Below, in pieces: positions 56,793 through 64,000 of a stretch of DNA of 64,000 nt (position 1 is its first letter; every line of letters starts with the position of its first letter). The notes under the pieces are model-generated. The model had not been told where the DNA came from. It did no database searches and was given only the letters and a program-made list of their open reading frames with translations. Where the stretch lies: positions 124,001 through 188,000 of the forward strand of contig CAVWJS010000011.1 in the NCBI GenBank assembly GCA_963755495.1, given 5' to 3'. The translations under genes and the position numbers were made by a program. This DNA comes from Bog-473 sp963755495. Its GTDB lineage: Bacteria > Actinomycetota > Acidimicrobiia > Acidimicrobiales > RAAP-2.

Positions 56793-57371
56793 ATGACCCT
56801 CGCGAATGCCGGATCGACGTGGGAGGAGCTGCGCAGCACGGCGTGCGCGTGCACCCGCTGTGCCTTGGCAGAAACCCGCACACAGGTTGTCTTTGGGGTG
56901 GGGGACCCCAACGCCTCGTTGCTCTTCGTCGGTGAGGCTCCGGGCCGGGACGAGGATCTGGCCGGGGAGCCGTTCGTCGGGCGTTCGGGCAAGCTCTTGG
57001 ACCGGTTGATGTTCGAGGAGATCGGGATCACCCGGGCGCAGTGCTACATCGCCAACGTGGTGAAGTGCCGGCCGCCGCAGAATCGCGATCCGGCCCCGAC
57101 GGAGATCGAAGCCTGCCGTCCCTACCTCGAAGCGCAGATCTCGCACCTCCAGCCTTCGGTCGTCGTCACCCTCGGCAACTTTGCCACTCGTCTGCTGCTC
57201 GAGACGGGAGACGGCATCCGCCAATTGCGAGGCTCGATCTACCCGTTTCGCGGGGGTCACCTGGTGCCGACGTACCACCCGGCCTACGTCCTGCGGGCTG
57301 GCGGCGAAGCGTTGGCCGAAATGCGCGCCGATCTGGTGCGGGCCAAACGACTCATGGCTCGACCATCGTGA
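56793..57371 (+). CDS. Family 4 uracil-DNA glycosylase
   Basis: A 192-residue iron-sulfur enzyme that removes uracil from DNA. Motif A is GEAPGRDEDLAGEPFVGRSGKLL (about residues 48-69), motif B VPTYHPAYVLR (about 158-168). Cluster ligands Cys20, Cys23, Cys92 and Cys108 match the family's C-x2-C ... C-x15-C pattern. It sits between alr and tsaE; its stop overlaps the tsaE GTG (GTGA). Confidence 0.94.
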   Translation: MTLANAGSTWEELRSTACACTRCALAETRTQVVFGVGDPNASLLFVGEAPGRDEDLAGEPFVGRSGKLLDRLMFEEIGITRAQCYIANVVKCRPPQNRDPAPTEIEACRPYLEAQISHLQPSVVVTLGNFATRLLLETGDGIRQLRGSIYPFRGGHLVPTYHPAYVLRAGGEALAEMRADLVRAKRLMARPS

Positions 57372-57910
57372 GTGAGTGGCCCCTCGTCGTCTCCTCGGAT
57401 TCCCCCGCCGCCACCAGGGACGTGGCCGGCCGTTTGGCCGCGCTTTGCTTAGCTGGGGACGTCATCCTCTTGAAGGGGGATCTCGGGGCTGGCAAGACCG
57501 CGTTTGCCCAGGGCTACGCAGCCGCGCTCGGGGTCGAAGGCCCGGTAACCAGCCCCACCTTCGCACTGGTGCGCCAGTATCGCTGCGCCGACGTGGCCCC
57601 CGTCGACACGTTGATCCATGCAGACGTCTACCGCACGGGAGGCCTGAGCGAAGTGGTGGAGCTGGGCTTGGCTGAACTGGTGGAAGAGCGTGCGGTCGCC
57701 CTCGTTGAATGGGGCGAGCTCGCCGCGCCTGCATTGGGTGACGATGCTCTCGACGTTCTCCTCGAGGTACCTGCCGGCGCCGCGGGCACCGGCGCTGGTG
57801 ACGGGGCTGACCGACGCACCATCACCATCAGTGGTCGCGGTCGTTGGTCGGGGCGAGCCGACGACGTGGCACACGCCTTGGCCCTGCGTTCGCCAGAGAC
57901 CGCATCGTGA
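57368..57910 (+). CDS. tsaE: tRNA threonylcarbamoyladenosine biosynthesis ATPase TsaE
   Basis: A 180-residue P-loop ATPase: GDVILLKGDLGAGKTAFAQG (Walker A), VTSPTFALVRQY, HADVYR, and VEWGE. It drives turnover of the TsaBD complex making t6A37 in tRNA. Starts within GTGA of the glycosylase stop. Its stop lies in the first copy of a 17-bp tandem repeat that separates it from tsaB. Confidence 0.93.
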   Translation: MSEWPLVVSSDSPAATRDVAGRLAALCLAGDVILLKGDLGAGKTAFAQGYAAALGVEGPVTSPTFALVRQYRCADVAPVDTLIHADVYRTGGLSEVVELGLAELVEERAVALVEWGELAAPALGDDALDVLLEVPAGAAGTGAGDGADRRTITISGRGRWSGRADDVAHALALRSPETAS

Positions 57911-57963
57911 ACCGGACCGCATCGTGAACCGGACCGCATCGTGAACCGGACCGCATCGTGAAC
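57898..57963 (+). repeat. Four-copy 17-bp tandem repeat at the tsaE/tsaB junction
   Basis: GACCGCATCGTGAACCG is repeated at 57898, 57915, 57932, with a 15-base partial copy from 57949. Each copy contains a GTGA stop/start overlap: the tsaE TGA uses copy 1 and the tsaB GTG uses copy 4. Confidence 0.95.
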
Positions 57964-58674
57964 ATCGTGGCGATCGAGACGGCTACCGAGACCATCGGGG
58001 TGGCGGCACGTGCCGACAGTGGCGCCCAGGCTGCGTTCACTTTGAGCGGAAAACGCCGCCACGTCGAAACTCTGACGCCGGCTCTGGAGGATCTCCTGGC
58101 CCAGCTCGAGCTGGCCGTGAGCGACGTGGACCTGGTGGCAGTCGATCTGGGGCCGGGTCTCTTTACCGGTCTTCGTGTAGGGGTCGCCGCGGCCAAGGGA
58201 CTGGCCCAGGCTCTGGGCATCGGCGTCGTGGGGCTCTCGAGCCTGGACATTCTCACGAGCGCCGCCATCCAATGTGGTCACCGGGGCTACGTGCTGGCGG
58301 CCGTCGACGCCCGGCGAGGCGAGGTCTTTGCCTCCGTTCGTGAATTGCGCAATGGCCGGGACGAGACCCAGGATGTCATCGTGTCGGGGCTCTTTGCGCC
58401 CGAAGTGTTGGCCGAGTCCTTGCTCGAGTTGGGGGGAGTGCACATAGTGGGCGTTGGCGACGGGGTGCAGCGGTACGCCGACATCTTCAGTGGGATTCCC
58501 GGCGTGGACTGTCTCATGGATGCGCTTGGATTCCCACCCCCGCTGACCCTCTTGGATCGAGCGGCCTCGCTCTTTGAGGCGGGAGCATCACCGCAGGACC
58601 CTCAGCTCGTGTTCCCGATCTACCTGCGCGAGGCCGATGCCAAGAGCAACTTCGCGCAGGTCACCACCGGTTGA
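57958..58674 (+). CDS. tsaB: tRNA threonylcarbamoyladenosine biosynthesis protein TsaB
   Basis: A 238-residue ASKHA-fold partner of TsaD: MNIVAIETATETIGVAAR, ALEDLLAQLELAVSDVDLVAVDLGPGLFTGLRVGVAAAKGLAQALGIGVVGLSSLD, and VDARRGEVFA. The GTG at 57958 lies in the last repeat copy. rimI follows nine bases later. The usual third partner, tsaD, is not next. Confidence 0.93.
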   Translation: MNIVAIETATETIGVAARADSGAQAAFTLSGKRRHVETLTPALEDLLAQLELAVSDVDLVAVDLGPGLFTGLRVGVAAAKGLAQALGIGVVGLSSLDILTSAAIQCGHRGYVLAAVDARRGEVFASVRELRNGRDETQDVIVSGLFAPEVLAESLLELGGVHIVGVGDGVQRYADIFSGIPGVDCLMDALGFPPPLTLLDRAASLFEAGASPQDPQLVFPIYLREADAKSNFAQVTTG

Positions 58675-58683
58675 CCCGTCGTC

Positions 58684-59184
58684 ATGGACCTGCGCCTCGA
58701 CAAGCTCAAGCGAAAAGATCTTCGTCACGTTCTAAAGATCGAGGCGGTGGTGTTCCCTGAGCCGTGGAGCGTCGGCGTTTTCCAGTCCGAGCTCGCGCTC
58801 CGCCATGGTCGGCTCTACCGGGCCGCCTGGCACCGAGACGACATGGCCGGCTACATAGGGTTCATGATCGTGGGTGACGAGGCGCATGTCACCACCATCG
58901 CCACTGCACCCGCCTACCAGCGGCGCGGGGTGGCGAGCACGCTTCTCATCGACGGCATCCGGACACTCGTGCCCTTGGGTGTGCGGCATCTCTCGCTCGA
59001 AGTCGCGGCCAGCAACGAACCGGCGCAGACGCTCTATCGCCGGTTCGGCTTCGCCCCGGTGGGCGTGCGAAAGAACTATTACCAGGTGACGGGCGAAGAC
59101 GCGCTCGTCATGTGGGCCTATGACATCGACACACCCGAGTACGCCGAACGGCTGGAGGAACTAACCCCGTCATCGCAATCCTGA
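58684..59184 (+). CDS. rimI: Ribosomal-protein-alanine N-acetyltransferase RimI-like
   Basis: A 166-residue GNAT protein: RKDLRHVLKIEAVVFPEPWSVGVFQSEL, VTTIATAPAYQRRGVASTLLIDG (acetyl-CoA loop), LSLEVAASNEPAQTLYRRFGFAPVGVRKNYYQ, EDALVMW. RimI acetylates S18 N-termini; linkage to tsaB is conserved in many bacteria. Start ATG 58684. Confidence 0.92.
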   Translation: MDLRLDKLKRKDLRHVLKIEAVVFPEPWSVGVFQSELALRHGRLYRAAWHRDDMAGYIGFMIVGDEAHVTTIATAPAYQRRGVASTLLIDGIRTLVPLGVRHLSLEVAASNEPAQTLYRRFGFAPVGVRKNYYQVTGEDALVMWAYDIDTPEYAERLEELTPSSQS

Positions 59185-59332
59185 AGCTCTTCGGATTTGT
59201 GGTGGCAGGCCCAAACGGTGGCGAATATTGCATCGGCCAATACCTGTATTCTCTGACGTATCTCCTCCGTGGAGAGACCCCAATCAGATGAGTCGGCATC
59301 TGTGGCACATGTGATCGGAAGGATGCGACTCG

Positions 59333-60019
59333 TTGTCGACTGGTTGGCCAGCTGTTGAGAAGGGTGGCGCGGAATCCTGGTCGAGTGCGGACCTGGCCGG
59401 CGTTCTCTTCGCATTGTGTTGTGAATGTACGGAACTCACTGGCGTCGTGGCGTGCTCGATCGTGGTCATGGATCCGCCCCTCGGGTTCTTCTCTGCTGCC
59501 GGTTCGGCCGAGTGGGCCTGCATCCTCGACGATTTCCAGTTGAGCGAAGAGACCGGCCCCACTTGGGAGTGTTGTCAGACTGGAAAGACGACGCAGGGGG
59601 ATGGGCGAGGTCACCGTGGCCTCACCGGGGAGGGGCTGGACGAACAACTGTCGCAACACGGTGTGGTCGGTTGTCGAGCGCTCCCGCTCGTGCGTGACAA
59701 AAAGATCTGGGGCGCTCTGACGCTCTACTGGGATGCGTCGACTCGGCAGGACAGCCTCCTCACCGCCGGCGTCGCTTTTGTCGCCATGGCGATCAAAGCG
59801 ATTGAGGGCCAGCACCCCGAAGATGTGAACGAGGCCCAGGCGGTGCGGCTGCCGCAGATGGTGAGCGGGTCAAACGGCGATGTGGATCGGTTCGCCGCGT
59901 ACCAACAGCGCGAAGCACTCTCCGAGTCCCGTGAGGCCCGTGCCAACGCACGGGATGCCAGGGCGTTGGAGCGTGACGAGCAGGCGGCGGAACGCGACGC
60001 GGCGGGCGTGCTCGCGTGA
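59333..60019 (+). CDS. GAF-domain protein, probably the 5' part of a frameshifted GAF-GGDEF gene
   Basis: A 228-residue frame. Residues 18-150 form a GAF-like domain (LAGVLFALCCECTELTGVVACSIVVMD, ETGPTWECCQTGK, LPLVRDKKIWGALTLYW). Residues 185-225 are charged, helical, repetitive (RDARALERDEQAAERD). The stop at 60017-60019 falls in this helix, and a +1 shift continues the same kind of sequence into the GGDEF frame. TTG start with GGAAGGAT upstream. It would sense a small ligand or redox signal; the signal is unknown. Confidence 0.7.
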   Translation: MSTGWPAVEKGGAESWSSADLAGVLFALCCECTELTGVVACSIVVMDPPLGFFSAAGSAEWACILDDFQLSEETGPTWECCQTGKTTQGDGRGHRGLTGEGLDEQLSQHGVVGCRALPLVRDKKIWGALTLYWDASTRQDSLLTAGVAFVAMAIKAIEGQHPEDVNEAQAVRLPQMVSGSNGDVDRFAAYQQREALSESREARANARDARALERDEQAAERDAAGVLA

Positions 60020-60056
60020 CGATGCCGTGCTGGCGCGCCTCGCAGCAAATCGTTCG

Positions 60057-60731
60057 ATGAATCCTGAAATGCTCGCGTTGCAGGTGCACTCCCGTCGTGA
60101 CCGCTATGCGGCCGCCCGCGACAGATTCGCGGCGAGGTCCGACCGCGCTGCGGCCCGGCTGGACCGGGTCGTGTCCGCCATCGAACGGGTGGAGTCATCG
60201 ATCGATGGGCTGACCGGGGCCTATCGCCGCGACGCGGGCATGTTGGAATTGGAGCACGAGGTCACCCGCGCCCGGCGGACCGGCGACACATTCGTGTTGG
60301 CGTTCGTCGACGTCAACAATCTCAAGATTCGCAACGACACGCGTGGCCACTTGGCCGGGGATCAACTCCTGCGCAAGATCGCCGACACGTTGAGAGCCAA
60401 TGTGCGCTCGTACGACCTGGTTGTGCGCTACGGCGGTGATGAGTTCGTGTGCGGGTTCCCCGCCCTCGATGTGAAGGATGCCGCCGAGAGGTTCGAGCGG
60501 ATCAACGGGGACCTGGCCGCGACCGATGAGGCATCCGTCGCCTTCGGGTTGGCCGAGCTGGAAACAGACGACTCATTGGCCGACCTGATCACTCGAGCCG
60601 ACAGCATCATGTATGCCAACCGCTACCAGCGGTTACGTGACGGTGGCAATGCCGCGAATGCCAACCCCAATGCCCCCAACGCCAACTCTGCCCAGACGGT
60701 GGGCCGTATCTCGTCCAACGCAGACACCTAG
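60057..60731 (+). CDS. GGDEF-domain diguanylate cyclase, probably the 3' part of a frameshifted gene
   Basis: A 224-residue protein if started at ATG 60057 (GTG 60027 is possible). Helical residues 1-50 precede the cyclase domain: LAFVDVNNLKIRNDTRGHLAGDQLLRKIAD, RSYDLVVRYGGDEFVCGF. The GGDEF motif is intact at 126-130 and the inhibitory-site RxxD (RSYD) sits five residues before it, so it probably makes cyclic di-GMP with product feedback. The C-terminus is Asn/Ala-rich. No clear ribosome binding site precedes it, consistent with being the end of the upstream frame. Confidence 0.75.
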   Translation: MNPEMLALQVHSRRDRYAAARDRFAARSDRAAARLDRVVSAIERVESSIDGLTGAYRRDAGMLELEHEVTRARRTGDTFVLAFVDVNNLKIRNDTRGHLAGDQLLRKIADTLRANVRSYDLVVRYGGDEFVCGFPALDVKDAAERFERINGDLAATDEASVAFGLAELETDDSLADLITRADSIMYANRYQRLRDGGNAANANPNAPNANSAQTVGRISSNADT

Positions 60732-60743
60732 GCGCGCCTCGGA

Positions 60744-62333
60744 TCAGGACTCGACGACGACCCCACTCCATGGCGCCAGCGTGAGAGGGCCGTCCAAGGC
60801 CGCCCTTTCGCGGGCCCGGTCGGTGGCCAGCGTGATCGATCCAGTCAACCCCGTGATCATTGCGGCGACACCTGACATGTTGAGCGCCACGACCGTCCGT
60901 TCGCCGCGCTGGAAGACCCAGGTGTGCGCGGGCGAGTTGAGGGAGCGGTAGGACCCGACGGCCAGGTCTTTGTTACCCGTTCGCCGCGCGATGGCACGGC
61001 GGGTGAAGGACAGGACAGAGTCGGGGTCGGCTGCCTGGTCGGCCACGTTGCACAGGGCCGGATCGGCCATCGGGAGCCAGGGACGCACGCCGGCCTGCGT
61101 GAACCCACCGCCGGCCACCGGCGACCAGGGCATCGGCGTCCGTTCGGCGTCGCGGCCGTTGTAGTGGGGCCAGAATCGGATGCCCACCGCATCGCGGAGA
61201 TCCGCCTGCTCCACCGAGCCGTCGGTCAGGCCTATCTCGTCGCCTTGATACAGGAAGGGCGTGCCGCGCAGGCACAGCAGGATCATGAGGGCGCAGCGCA
61301 CCTTGGCCATGTCACCCCCGGCCCAACGGGTGGCCAGTCGTGACACGTCGTGGTTCGAACCTGTCCACAGGGGCCAGGCCCCCTCCGGCAGCATGGCCTC
61401 CACCTCCTCGACGATCGCCCGCATGGCGACGGCATCGAGCGCAGCGTTGATGAAGACGAAGTTGAATCCCCCATGCAGCTCGTCGTGCCCCTTGCCGTAG
61501 AACTGCATGAGGGTGGCGAGCAGTTCGACGTTCGTCTCGCCGATGAGGAGACGCGGCGGGTCATAGCCCTCAGAGAGGGCCCGCCAATGTCGCAGGATGT
61601 CGTGCGCCTCCGGCCGGTCGCTGTTGTAGACGGACTTCACGCCCATGCGCTGCTGATCGGGCGGATCGTCCTTTGTGGCCGGCGGATTGTCCCGCAGCTC
61701 GGCGTCCTTGATCATCATGTTGCAGACATCGATGCGGAAGCCGGCGACCCCGCGGTCCCACCAGAACCGCACGATGGCATCGAAGGCGTTGCGTACGTCC
61801 TGGTTCCACCAGTTGAGGTCGGGTTGTTGCATCTCGAAGTTGTGGAGGAAGTACTGGCCGCTCGCCTCATCGAGTTCCCAGGCCGAGCCGCCGAAAATAC
61901 TGATCCAGTTGTTCGGCGGCCCACCGTCGGGTGCCGGATCGGCCCAGACGTACCAGTCGCGGTGTTCGGCGTCCCTCCCATGTCGGGCGTCCACGAACCA
62001 CGGATGCTGATCGCTGGTGTGATTGGGGACGAGGTCGAGGAGGACGCGGATGCCGCGCGCCGCCCCTTCGCTGACGAGGGTGTCAAGGTCCTCGAGGGAA
62101 CCGAAGTCGGGGTCGACGTCGCAGTAATCCGAGACGTCGTAGCCCCAGTCACGATTGGGTGAGACAGTCACCGGGGAGAGCCACAGCGCAGCAACGCCCA
62201 ACTGGGCTAGGTAGTCGAGGCGGCTGACGATGCCGGGAAGATCGCCGTACCCGTCCCCATTCGCATCGGAGTAGGAGCGCGGATAGATCTGGTAGAAGAC
62301 GCCGCCCCGCCACCACTGATCGTCGAGGCTCAC
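60744..62333 (-). CDS. GH13 alpha-glucosidase (oligo-1,6-glucosidase-like)
   Basis: A 529-residue alpha-amylase superfamily enzyme: WWRGGVFYQIYPRSYSDANGDGYGDLPGI at the N-terminus, LVPNHTSDQH, nucleophile Asp202 in GFRIDVCN, acid/base Glu266 in LIGETNVE, and Asp329 in GSNHDVSR. It should hydrolyse or transglycosylate alpha-glucosides; linkage specificity is not determined. No signal peptide, so cytoplasmic. Its ATG overlaps the stop of the upstream SDR gene (ATGA). Confidence 0.9.
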   Translation of the reverse strand: MSLDDQWWRGGVFYQIYPRSYSDANGDGYGDLPGIVSRLDYLAQLGVAALWLSPVTVSPNRDWGYDVSDYCDVDPDFGSLEDLDTLVSEGAARGIRVLLDLVPNHTSDQHPWFVDARHGRDAEHRDWYVWADPAPDGGPPNNWISIFGGSAWELDEASGQYFLHNFEMQQPDLNWWNQDVRNAFDAIVRFWWDRGVAGFRIDVCNMMIKDAELRDNPPATKDDPPDQQRMGVKSVYNSDRPEAHDILRHWRALSEGYDPPRLLIGETNVELLATLMQFYGKGHDELHGGFNFVFINAALDAVAMRAIVEEVEAMLPEGAWPLWTGSNHDVSRLATRWAGGDMAKVRCALMILLCLRGTPFLYQGDEIGLTDGSVEQADLRDAVGIRFWPHYNGRDAERTPMPWSPVAGGGFTQAGVRPWLPMADPALCNVADQAADPDSVLSFTRRAIARRTGNKDLAVGSYRSLNSPAHTWVFQRGERTVVALNMSGVAAMITGLTGSITLATDRARERAALDGPLTLAPWSGVVVES

Positions 62334-63262
62334 TGGGCGCCGATGGCGGTCATGCCGCCGTCGACCACGATGCTGGTCCCCGTGACGTAAGCGGCCTCGT
62401 CAGAAAGAAGGAAACGGACGACGGCGGCGATGTCCTCGGGCTGGGCCAGGCGCCCGAGCGCTGTCCGCGTGATCAGACGCTCCCTCGATCCGGGGGTTTC
62501 GTGCAGAGGGGCGGGGTGCGGCCTGTCGACGGCGCCGGGGCAGACCGAGTTGACCCGTATGCCGTCGGGACCGAGCAGTGCGCAGACGGATCGGGTCAAT
62601 CCGAGTAGCCCCGCCTTGGACGCGCCGTACGCTGGGAGGAAGGGACTGCCGACGGAGCCTTCGATCGACGAGATGTACACAATGGCCGAGCCGGGGTTCG
62701 CCTCTAAGAGCGCTGGGTGAAGTTCCCTCGTGACCGTCGCGGCGGCGCGCAGGTTCACATCGAGCACCCTGTCCCAGGAGTCGTCGTCGATGAGCGTGAC
62801 GGGGGCCGGCTCGACGATCTCGGCCGAGTGGACGAGACCCCCGATGGGGCCGAGCTCGGCCAAAGACCGCCTCACCGCGGCTTTGAGGGTGCTTGTCTTG
62901 CTCACATCGAGCTTGATACCAATGGCACGGACGCCGTACTCGTCCATGCAGCGACTAGCAGCGCGGCGGGCCGCGGCTCCGTCCTGATCCCAGATCGCCA
63001 CGGCCCGGCCGACCTGGGCCAGCGCGAGCGCCGTGGCCAAACCGATGCCCGACGCACCCCCGGTGATGACGACCCCCGAGTCAGGTGAGACAGGCCCGCT
63101 CCGGTGACCTCGCCGGCGTGCGGCCCTGGGGGCGCGACGAGCTCCCGGCGTCGATGTTGCCGTGCCCGCGCCAATGCGTAGGGGATTGCGGGGTTGCCTG
63201 GTGGACGCGGGTGAGGTGGGCGAGATCGGCGCCGTCGGCCCCCTTCTGTCCACTGCCGCCAT
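62330..63262 (-). CDS. Short-chain dehydrogenase/reductase
   Basis: A 310-residue SDR. After about 60 Pro/Arg-rich residues without fold similarity, GVVITGGASGIGLATALAL binds NAD(P); then VYISSIEGSVG supplies the catalytic Ser and YGASKAGLLG the Tyr/Lys, with GIRVNSVCPGAV and YVTGTSIVVDGGM at the end. Substrate unknown. The ATG at 63262 has AAGGGG upstream; no start occurs nearer the fold. Coupled to the GH13 gene. Confidence 0.82.
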   Translation of the reverse strand: MAAVDRRGPTAPISPTSPASTRQPRNPLRIGAGTATSTPGARRAPRAARRRGHRSGPVSPDSGVVITGGASGIGLATALALAQVGRAVAIWDQDGAAARRAASRCMDEYGVRAIGIKLDVSKTSTLKAAVRRSLAELGPIGGLVHSAEIVEPAPVTLIDDDSWDRVLDVNLRAAATVTRELHPALLEANPGSAIVYISSIEGSVGSPFLPAYGASKAGLLGLTRSVCALLGPDGIRVNSVCPGAVDRPHPAPLHETPGSRERLITRTALGRLAQPEDIAAVVRFLLSDEAAYVTGTSIVVDGGMTAIGAQ

Positions 63263-63535
63263 AACGTCCCCTTCCAGGCTCGTTGGCCCAGTTCGGGGCC
63301 GGGAATGCTCTTGGAGCGTAGTAATCGCCGAAGCCGGTGCGATGCGCGCCGCGTTCGGCGCGTGCCGATGGCCGGCTTACAACCGGTTGATGGTGGTCGA
63401 GGGCTCCCGTGCGTGAACAGGGGCATTGGATCGGCGGGACCGTCGCAGGGGCGTTCCACCCGCTCGACGTCGGCGCCGAAATAGAGGGGGATGGCTGAGA
63501 GCAATCCGAAAATGGTCGCTTATCGCGTGGCGCTC
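63263..63535. other. Intergenic region without recognised gene
   Basis: Short open frames here lack family sequence, conserved starts or neighbours. I see no RNA gene or repeat. The groES promoter begins at its right end. Confidence 0.6.
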
Positions 63536-63564
63536 TTGCCCCTCGGGCTCAGGCCCGCTATCTT
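63536..63564 (+). promoter_or_regulatory. groES promoter
   Basis: TTGCCC (63536-63541) and TATCTT (63559-63564) are separated by 17 bases. The -10 abuts the CIRCE operator, so bound HrcA would block transcription. Confidence 0.7.
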
Positions 63565-63590
63565 TAGCACTCTCAACCCGAGAGTGCTAA
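63564..63590 (+). promoter_or_regulatory. CIRCE operator (HrcA-binding site)
   Basis: TTAGCACTC, nine bases, GAGTGCTAA: a perfect match to the CIRCE consensus. HrcA repressor binds it and releases on heat shock. It lies 33 bases before the groES ATG. Confidence 0.97.
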
Positions 63591-63622
63591 AGAAGTAATG
63601 AATGCCAAGGAGGCCCGTTCAG

Positions 63623-63913
63623 ATGAAGCTGCACCCGCTCGAAGACCGGATCGTCGTCCGGCCCGGCGAGTCTGAAGAGACCACCGCGTCCGGCCTGGTC
63701 ATCCCCGATACCGCCAAAGAGAAGCCCCAGCAGGGCGAAGTTCTTGCCGTTGGCCCAGGACGCCGTGGAGAAGACTCCGGAGAGCTGATCCCGGTCGACG
63801 TCAAGGTCGGCGACACCGTGGTCTACTCCAAGTACGGAGGAACCGAGATCACGGTGGAAGGTGAGGACCTCCTCATTCTCTCCAGCCGGGACGTTCTGGC
63901 CAAGCTGGCCTAG
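63623..63913 (+). CDS. groES: Co-chaperonin GroES
   Basis: A 96-residue protein: MKLHPLEDRIVVRPGESEETTASGLVIPDTAKEKPQQGEVLAVGPG, mobile loop residues included, ending LLILSSRDVLAKLA. The ATG at 63623 follows AAGGAGG; an upstream in-frame ATG at 63602 would bypass this site. The sequence after it to the window end (63914-64000) holds no gene; groEL may follow outside, since a purine-rich AAAAGGA ends the window. Confidence 0.96.
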   Translation: MKLHPLEDRIVVRPGESEETTASGLVIPDTAKEKPQQGEVLAVGPGRRGEDSGELIPVDVKVGDTVVYSKYGGTEITVEGEDLLILSSRDVLAKLA

Positions 63914-64000
63914 TACCCCGACGACATCGCCGACCTGGCCGTGCACTCGGTCAGTCAGCGGTGAGTCACCCATTCCCTGCAGTCACCTGAAGCAAAAGGA

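Noticed and set aside
57898..57963. Possible CRISPR-like repeat array
   Set aside because: The copies are directly adjacent with no spacers and coincide with a stop/start junction.
59118..59414. Minus-strand frame between rimI and the GAF gene
   Set aside because: It has no recognisable domain, no convincing start, and overlaps both neighbours.
63162..63416. Plus-strand frame between the SDR gene and groES
   Set aside because: It overlaps the SDR 5' region, is short, and shows no family sequence.

Overview
The window is high-GC bacterial chromosome and almost all of it is coding. It carries the core transcription and translation genes of an actinobacterium. The gene order (tRNA-Thr/tRNA-Met/rpmG/tRNA-Trp/secE/nusG, rplM-rpsI-glmM, acpS-nnrD-alr-tsaE-tsaB-rimI) is actinobacterial. 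So are the acyl-CoA carboxylase epsilon protein and the MptB-type mannosyltransferase. Class Acidimicrobiia is my best guess, but that is an inference; nothing here proves the class.

Layout. 1-4230: a partial acyl-CoA thioesterase, a GtrA-family protein, YajQ, tRNA-Tyr, an MptB-like mannosyltransferase and a GNAT acetyltransferase. 4256-16680: tRNA-Thr, tRNA-Met, L33, tRNA-Trp, SecE, NusG, L11, L1, L10, L7/L12, RpoB, RpoC, closed by a strong hairpin. 16827-28869: a metabolic block between rpoC and rpsL with the key enzymes of the ethylmalonyl-CoA pathway (Ccr, epimerase, Ecm), plus thiolase, 3-hydroxybutyryl-CoA dehydrogenase and a biotin-dependent carboxyltransferase with its epsilon partner. 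LysC, a SixA-like phosphatase, two peptidyl-prolyl isomerases and an S51-family protein are mixed in. 29160-33799: rpsL, rpsG, fusA, tuf, rpsJ. 34044-46873: the S10 and spc operons through secY, adk and map. 47070-51106: infA, rpmJ, the alpha operon and truA. 51244-53475: rplM, rpsI, glmM. 53549-59184: acpS, nnrD, alr, a family 4 uracil-DNA glycosylase, tsaE, tsaB, rimI. 59333-63262: a GAF/GGDEF pair, a GH13 glycosidase and an SDR, where tsaD is commonly found. 63564-63913: a CIRCE operator and groES.

Points that stand out. (i) rpsH (S8), an essential gene, needs a +1 frame correction near 41768, and the GAF and GGDEF reading frames look like one gene broken the same way near 60016. (ii) At least nine genes start 6-8 bases after a TANNNT hexamer, which is the layout of leaderless transcripts. 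(iii) Several ribosomal proteins carry long tails: L10, L4, L22, S3, S17, and L29 with a His/Asp/Glu-rich end. (iv) Short tandem duplications of period 16-17 sit at gene junctions, most clearly four copies at the tsaE/tsaB boundary. (v) infA appears to start at CTG.
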